Assembly: GCA_003694385.1 (NCBI GenBank)
Contig: RFKA01000007.1
Location: 1 to 8,904, forward strand
Reading direction: 5' to 3'
DNA length: 8,904 nt
Source: Candidatus Woesearchaeota archaeon
GTDB lineage: Archaea > Nanobdellota > Nanobdellia > Woesearchaeales > UBA525
The notes under the pieces are model-generated. The model was not told where the DNA came from. It saw only the letters and a list, made by a program, of their open reading frames with translations, and did no database searches. Every line of letters begins with the position of its first letter. Position 1 is the first letter of the stretch. A program made the position numbers and the translations under genes. Positions 5,659 to 8,904 of the stretch are shown here, in pieces.

Positions 5659-6492
5659 TTATCTCCTCGGTGGTCTGCGGCCACGGCGCGCGCCGCCACT
5701 CTCCTCTCTGTGGCCTCGGCCCTCTCGAGGCCTGCTCTGCGGCCTCCGGCTCTCGTGCTGCCGCTCGTACTCCTCGTCCGTGCCGATCTCGAGCTTCTTA
5801 CCCGTTGCCTTCTCGAGGAACGACTTGATGCGTTCTGTGAGGCCGGGCACGTGCGCTTCGCGCTCAATCTTCCTGATAGTCTTAACTGCGAGCACTTCCT
5901 GCTCGGGCTCGCCACTCAGCCAGATGAGGCCGTTCTGCCCAACGCACATCTGGCAACCCGTCGCCTGCTTGATGAGGGCGACCATGCTGCCGCGCTTCCC
6001 AATGATGCGCGGCACCTTCGGCGGGCTCACCTTTATGATACGCCCCCCTTTCAGCTTCCGGAGCCCCGGCCCCTTCATCGAGACATCAACGAGGTTCTGG
6101 CTCGTCACCTGCATGATCTTGCACACGACGTACTCGTCGAGATTGAAGAACTCTGTGAGGTCAGCTCCTTTCTTGATGTAGTCAAACGTTGCATCCTTGA
6201 GGGGGAGTACTGCGCTGTACGGGCTGTTCGTCTCGAGGCGCCACCCCGTCATGAGGATGTCGATGACTTTCCCGATGATTACGTCGTAACGTTTCGGGAG
6301 GTACGCGCCCGCCATCGGGATGGTTTTCAGCACTTTCCCCTCGACTACGAGGAGGCCTGTCTGGTTTGCATAAATCCTGTCGCCTTTCCTATACGTTCCG
6401 CTGCTCGGGAGGAATTCCATGCCGGTCGCGAGGACCTGTCCTGGGACGACAACCTCCTTATCTCTTGCGAGCAATTCGCTTTTCTCTGTCAT
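5659..6492 (-). CDS. rrp4: Exosome RNA-binding cap subunit Rrp4
   Basis: A 277-residue protein that caps the exosome ring and guides RNA into it. The N-terminal beta domain (about 1-60; VVVPGQVLATG) is followed by an S1 domain (about 66-140; YDVIIGKVIDIL to NLVDVSMKG), the linker GPGLRKLKGGRIIKV and a KH domain (about 150-212) with the loop IIGKRGSM (163-170). Residues 238-277 form an unusual, probably disordered tail with about 15 arginines, ending RRGRRPPRR. I choose the ATG at 6492 because GGTGA lies 5 nt before it; the upstream in-frame GTG at 6501 (280 residues) overlaps that motif. The gene follows the SBDS stop by 19 nt and its stop is 2 nt before rrp41. Distinguished from Csl4 by its KH domain and lack of a zinc ribbon. 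Confidence 0.95.
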   Translation of the reverse strand: MTEKSELLARDKEVVVPGQVLATGMEFLPSSGTYRKGDRIYANQTGLLVVEGKVLKTIPMAGAYLPKRYDVIIGKVIDILMTGWRLETNSPYSAVLPLKDATFDYIKKGADLTEFFNLDEYVVCKIMQVTSQNLVDVSMKGPGLRKLKGGRIIKVSPPKVPRIIGKRGSMVALIKQATGCQMCVGQNGLIWLSGEPEQEVLAVKTIRKIEREAHVPGLTERIKSFLEKATGKKLEIGTDEEYERQHESRRPQSRPREGRGHREESGGARRGRRPPRR

Positions 6493-6497
6493 AACAT

Positions 6498-6502
6498 TCA
6501 CC
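6498..6502 (-). promoter_or_regulatory. Shine-Dalgarno that decides the rrp4 start
   Basis: GGTGA on the minus strand ends 5 nt before ATG 6492. The alternative GTG start at 6501-6499 is itself part of this motif, and no other Shine-Dalgarno precedes it, so the shorter product is preferred. Confidence 0.6.
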
Positions 6503-6511
6503 TGTGAGAAC

Positions 6512-7231
6512 TCATTTCTTGAGCTCTTCTACGTGCGCACTTCCGTGCGTCAAACCATTAAGCATGTCAATGAACTCGTCGCGGAGCCCGCCGGGCAGCT
6601 CGACCTCAGCCTGCCAGCCTCCATCATTACGCCAGGAGTCCTTGAGGATCCTCGCCATGCGGCTCACCTCGCCGAACATCTTCCCCGCATACTGGCTCCC
6701 CACGCTCACGAGGAGGTGGGCTTTCTCAAACTTCAGCGGGAGAATGGCCTGGAGTTTTTTCACGACCTCATCGAGTTGCTGGTCAGCCGTTTTGAACTCG
6801 TCAATGCGAACCTTCGCTTCCTCAAACGCGAGCTCTATGCGCTTCTCAGGGTGGGGGTTCCCCGTCTTCGGGTCGACCGCGTTGCGGTGGATGAGCGCGA
6901 TGAGCTTCTTCCGCTTTCGTTCACGCACTGCCTCGCGGTGCTCTGCTGTGAGCTGAATCTCTCCTTCGGCGAGGATGTGCTTCGCGACGCTCGCGAAGTC
7001 GCTCGTGCCGAAGACGCTCTTCATGTGTTCCTCGCTCGCGAGCAAGCCTTTCTTCGCATCACTAAAGACCTTCTCAGCCTTGACGACGTCGCTCACCGCA
7101 TCACTCCCCCCTTCTTTCATCGTGACGGCCGCGTCCGGGTCAACGACGATCTCGAAGACCTCGCCGCCTTTCCTGAGCCGCGCAACATTGAAGCTGACGC
7201 GCTCTTGGTCGTAGGTCGGCCCCCCTCTCAT
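6512..7231 (-). CDS. sdo1: Ribosome maturation protein SBDS (Sdo1)
   Basis: A 239-residue SBDS protein. The eukaryotic homologue, with EFL1, releases the anti-association factor eIF6 from 60S subunits; the archaeal protein is thought to act likewise with aIF6 in the cytoplasm. The FYSH N-terminal domain (about 1-90) includes RKGGEVFEIVVDP (20-32) and VVKAEKVFSDAKKG (49-62). The central helical domain (about 92-165) carries GEIQLTAEHR (90-99) and NAVDPKTGNPHPEKRI (117-132). The C-terminal ferredoxin-like domain (about 167-239) follows. Full family length. The start at ATG 7231 is preceded by GGGGTGA and lies 4 nt after the psmA stop. Its position between psmA and rrp4 is the usual archaeal order. 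Confidence 0.97.
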   Translation of the reverse strand: MRGGPTYDQERVSFNVARLRKGGEVFEIVVDPDAAVTMKEGGSDAVSDVVKAEKVFSDAKKGLLASEEHMKSVFGTSDFASVAKHILAEGEIQLTAEHREAVRERKRKKLIALIHRNAVDPKTGNPHPEKRIELAFEEAKVRIDEFKTADQQLDEVVKKLQAILPLKFEKAHLLVSVGSQYAGKMFGEVSRMARILKDSWRNDGGWQAEVELPGGLRDEFIDMLNGLTHGSAHVEELKK

Positions 7232-7235
7232 CTGC

Positions 7236-7952
7236 TCACCCCAAGTACTTCTTTATCTGCTCGGTCGTCAGTTTCCGAGCAGTGCTGCCTTCCCTCACAA
7301 CCGCTGCATCAATACGCTCTGCGGTGAACTGCTCTCCATCAATCGCTTTCTTGAGGGCCTTAATGCAGAGCTTCAGGCCGTCCTCTATCGAGCAGTTGTC
7401 CTTGTACTCTTTATGCAGGATGCCCTCAACTTCCGTCTCTCCCTCGCCAATCACCACGGCTTTGTACTGGTAGAAGATGCCTGTGGGGTCGGTCTGGAAC
7501 AGCTTCGGTCCCGACTCGTCAACGCCTGCGATGAGGAGCGACACGCCGAAGGGGCGGAGGCCGCCGCTCTGGGTGCAGTACTGCTTCAAGTTACAGATAT
7601 CCTTCACGATATTGAGGACGTCAATCGGGCTGTCATAGGTTGCGCGGTAACCCGTCGCGCGCTCCTGTGCCCGCTCGATGAGGATGCGCGCGTCGCTCAC
7701 GATGCCCGCCCCCGTCGCGATGATGTGGTCGTCCACCTGCCAGATCTTCTCGATTGCCTCGGGGACGACGAGTTCATCAACGATGCGCTTGTCCGTCACA
7801 ATAAGGACGCCGTCTTTGCACGCCATGCCAATAGCCGTGTTCCCCAGCTTCACCGTCTTCTTCGCGTACTCCACCTGGAGCAAGCGCCCGTCGGGGCTGA
7901 ACATGGTGATGGCGCGGTCATAACCCATCATTTGGTGTTGCATTGGTTGCAT
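7236..7952 (-). CDS. psmA: 20S proteasome alpha subunit
   Basis: A 238-residue proteasome alpha subunit that forms the outer rings and gate of the 20S proteasome. The alpha signature runs from Tyr11 to Ala30 (YDRAITMFSPDG, LLQVEYA) with the gate residues Tyr11, Asp12, Pro20 and Tyr29 all present. Lys69 in EAIEKIW corresponds to the pocket lysine that binds the C-terminus of PAN-type ATPases. GLRPFGVSLL (131-140) is also typical. Alpha subunits lack a catalytic threonine, as here. The ATG at 7952 is preferred to the GTG at 7961 because GAGGTGG lies 5 nt before the ATG and the product then starts MQPMQHQMMGYDRA, like other archaeal alpha subunits. The N-terminus is rich in Met and Gln. No beta subunit or ATPase is in the window. 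Confidence 0.97.
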   Translation of the reverse strand: MQPMQHQMMGYDRAITMFSPDGRLLQVEYAKKTVKLGNTAIGMACKDGVLIVTDKRIVDELVVPEAIEKIWQVDDHIIATGAGIVSDARILIERAQERATGYRATYDSPIDVLNIVKDICNLKQYCTQSGGLRPFGVSLLIAGVDESGPKLFQTDPTGIFYQYKAVVIGEGETEVEGILHKEYKDNCSIEDGLKLCIKALKKAIDGEQFTAERIDAAVVREGSTARKLTTEQIKKYLG

Positions 7953-7957
7953 TCTAG

Positions 7958-7964
7958 CCACCTC
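7958..7964 (-). promoter_or_regulatory. Shine-Dalgarno that decides the psmA start
   Basis: GAGGTGG on the minus strand ends 5 nt before ATG 7952. The in-frame GTG at 7961-7959 lies inside this motif, so using it as the start would leave the message without a visible ribosome site. Confidence 0.65.
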
Positions 7965-7968
7965 GAAA

Positions 7969-8298
7969 TCATGCTGTGAAGCGCGCGGTCTTCTTCAGGA
8001 TGCCTGAAACCCCTCGCGTCTTCGGAATCACTTTTGTTCCCTTGATGTCAGTGAGCAGGAGGAGCGCGGCTTTCACCGTGTCAACGCTCCGGTGCGAGAC
8101 GCGGAGCGTGCCAATCTGTCGCTCGTGGTCCCACGCCACTGCCTGCACGCCTGCGCGTGCGCAGTCGAAGACGCCGAGCGTCTTCCTGAGATGAGAAATA
8201 ACGTCGTGCTGCGGTCGTCCCTTGAGGGGCTCTTTGCTGATGAGCTCGTACACGAGATACCGCTTCTTCTCCTTCATCGTCGGGAGCAAAGGTTTCAT
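7969..8298 (-). CDS. rnp2: RNase P protein component 2 (Pop5)
   Basis: A 109-residue Pop5 homologue, a protein subunit of archaeal RNase P that with Rpp30 supports the catalytic RNA in trimming tRNA 5' leaders. The N-terminal KPLLPTMKEKKRYLVYEL (2-19), the central LRVSHRSVDTVKAALLLL (65-82) and the C-terminal TRGVSGILKK (94-103) are characteristic; the fold is ferredoxin-like. The length is within the family's usual range (about 100-150). The start is ATG 8298; the in-frame ATG at 8277 would cut the conserved KPLLPTM segment. Only a weak GGGACG precedes 8298. It is the first gene of the exosome-proteasome operon here; the Rpp30 and L15e genes often found upstream are absent. Its stop lies 16 nt before psmA, which has its own ribosome site. 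Confidence 0.93.
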   Translation of the reverse strand: MKPLLPTMKEKKRYLVYELISKEPLKGRPQHDVISHLRKTLGVFDCARAGVQAVAWDHERQIGTLRVSHRSVDTVKAALLLLTDIKGTKVIPKTRGVSGILKKTARFTA

Positions 8299-8345
8299 CG
8301 TCCCGTTTATGCGTCTTTCTCTCTCAGCGCCGCGAGAAAAGAGGT

Positions 8346-8357
8346 TCCTTTAAAAAG
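8346..8357 (-). promoter_or_regulatory. TATA box of the exosome-proteasome operon
   Basis: The minus-strand sequence CCTTTTTAAAGG is the only good TATA-like element upstream of pop5. Transcription about 26 nt downstream of its centre would start near 8326, leaving a leader of about 27 nt before ATG 8298. The element is close to palindromic, so it might also fire on the plus strand, but no gene lies at the right distance there. Confidence 0.55.
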
Positions 8358-8389
8358 GTTGCTATGCGTTCAGTATTCTCTTCTCTCTT

Positions 8390-8411
8390 CTACTTCTCGA
8401 CTACTTCTCGA
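8390..8411 (+). repeat. 11-bp tandem repeat in the divergent intergenic region
   Basis: CTACTTCTCGA occurs twice head to tail (8390-8400 and 8401-8411) without mismatch. It sits in a longer pyrimidine-rich stretch on the plus strand (about 8374-8419) between pop5 and the DUF1761 gene. It is upstream of both TATA boxes, so it could be a protein-binding site, or simply slippage-derived sequence. Confidence 0.6.
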
Positions 8412-8439
8412 CCCTTCTAGGGGCCCTCCAACCAGTGTT

Positions 8440-8471
8440 CTTACGTAATGCTTTTCCTACGTAATGCTTTT
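8440..8471 (+). repeat. 16-bp tandem repeat with TACGTA core overlapping the DUF1761 promoter
   Basis: Two adjacent 16-bp units (8440-8455 and 8456-8471) match at 15 of 16 positions; the shared part is TACGTAATGCTTTT. Each unit contains the palindrome TACGTA (TTACGTAA in the first). The second copy runs into the presumed TATA box of the downstream gene while the first lies 16 bp further up, about one and a half helical turns. This arrangement would suit an operator for a dimeric regulator. Confidence 0.65.
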
Positions 8472-8474
8472 ATT
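8466..8474 (+). promoter_or_regulatory. TATA box of the DUF1761 gene
   Basis: GCTTTTATT precedes the ATG at 8497 by 30 nt measured from its second base. This is the same spacing as the promoter of the 124-aa membrane protein and again implies a leaderless transcript. No Shine-Dalgarno is visible before 8497. Confidence 0.55.
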
Positions 8475-8496
8475 CTCTTGGTGCCCAAGCAGGCGC

Positions 8497-8901
8497 ATGA
8501 AGCCATTAGCAATCCTTGTAGCGTCACTCGCCGGGTTCGCAACAGAGGTGCTCTGGTACAGCCCCTTGCTGTTCCGCAAGCCCTGGATGCGCGCCGTCGG
8601 CTGGACGGACGAAGCCTTCAGGAAGGCGCGTGAGGAGGGCGTCGCGTTCTCGCTCTTCCTGAGCTTTCTGCTCAGCGTTATTACCGCGACGGTGCTGAAC
8701 TGGCTGCTCGACACCCTCGAGATGTCGACGGTGAAGGAAGGAATGATGCTTGCCGCCCTGCTCTGGCTCGGCTTCATCGCGACGACCTACCTCGACCGCG
8801 TCCTCTGGGAGGGGCGGTCGGTCTCCCTCTATGCGCTCACGGCGAGCCACTATCTCCTTGCGTTGCTCGCGATGGGTGCGATTATCGGGGCGTGGGCATA
8901 A
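8497..8901 (+). CDS. DUF1761-family membrane protein
   Basis: A 134-residue integral membrane protein with four predicted helices at about 3-25, 50-72, 81-102 and 110-132. The segment EVLWYSPLLFRKPWMRAVGW (17-36) is the hallmark of the DUF1761 family, whose members occur in bacteria and archaea and have no established function. The length matches the family (about 130-150). The start at ATG 8497 is preferred to an in-frame ATG at 8464 (MLLFSWCPSRRM...). The latter lies inside the repeat/TATA region, and 8497 sits 30 nt after the TATA element. The stop TAA is at 8899-8901, 3 nt from the window edge. It is divergent from the pop5 operon and shares its intergenic region. Confidence 0.85.
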   Translation: MKPLAILVASLAGFATEVLWYSPLLFRKPWMRAVGWTDEAFRKAREEGVAFSLFLSFLLSVITATVLNWLLDTLEMSTVKEGMMLAALLWLGFIATTYLDRVLWEGRSVSLYALTASHYLLALLAMGAIIGAWA

Positions 8902-8904
8902 CCG

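Noticed and set aside
4463..6181. A 572-codon open frame on the plus strand, antisense to rrp42, rrp41 and rrp4
   Set aside because: It lies opposite three unmistakable exosome genes, its translation is low-complexity (Ser/Arg/Leu-rich) with no family resemblance, and it crosses gene borders. GC-rich codon bias explains the absence of stops.
5650..6507. A 285-codon plus-strand frame opposite rrp4
   Set aside because: It mirrors rrp4 almost exactly, and the rrp4 frame contains S1 and KH domains. The antisense frame has no ribosome site or family features.
8419..8430. GGGCCC-centred palindrome as a terminator hairpin
   Set aside because: The palindrome has no loop, is not followed by a T tract, and lies in a divergent promoter region where a terminator is not expected.
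8346..8496. CRISPR-like array or small RNA gene in the pop5/DUF1761 spacer
   Set aside because: The repeats are 11 and 16 bp, directly tandem with no spacers, and only two copies each. No stable extended fold or tRNA-like structure is apparent.

Overview
The window is archaeal. It carries an archaeal exosome core (Rrp4, Rrp41, Rrp42), a proteasome alpha subunit, SBDS/Sdo1, RNase P protein Pop5 and RNA polymerase subunit K. Start sites are preceded either by GGTGA/GGAGG-type Shine-Dalgarno motifs or by TTTTAAAT-like TATA boxes about 30 nt upstream of the ATG. Base composition is fairly GC-rich with many CTC/GTC/ATC codons. The lineage (Euryarchaeota or a DPANN group) cannot be fixed from this stretch.

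Layout. On the plus strand, bases 1-2809 hold the 3' end of an unidentified gene, a 344-residue coiled-coil protein, a 124-residue four-helix membrane protein, and a pair of overlapping genes for T2SSF/TadC-like membrane proteins. A 26-bp gap with a small hairpin separates these from a convergent minus-strand block. Reading leftwards from 8298, that block is pop5, psmA, SBDS, rrp4, rrp41, rrp42, rpoK and finally an MscS-family channel gene ending at 2836. A 198-bp divergent region (8299-8496) with a TATA box for each direction and two sets of short tandem repeats separates pop5 from a plus-strand DUF1761 membrane protein gene.

The minus-strand block is a version of the known archaeal exosome-proteasome superoperon. 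It joins RNA processing and decay (Pop5, Rrp4/41/42), protein degradation (PsmA), ribosome maturation (SBDS) and transcription (RpoK). Genes are separated by -8 to 19 nt, most with their own Shine-Dalgarno, so coupled translation is likely. Two starts (psmA, rrp4) are better placed at internal ATGs than at the upstream GTGs. The MscS gene follows rpoK after 44 nt of T-rich sequence and may or may not belong to the transcript.

The plus-strand left arm looks like accessory, envelope-related content. The four-helix protein and the T2SSF pair each have a TATA box placed for an essentially leaderless mRNA. No ATPase or pilin gene for the T2SSF pair lies in the window. I see no RNA genes, insertion sequences, CRISPR arrays or convincing evidence of a new defence system. 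The least explained items are the T2SSF pair with its neighbours, the arginine-rich tail of Rrp4, rpoK at the end of the exosome operon, and the 16-bp tandem repeat overlapping the DUF1761 promoter.
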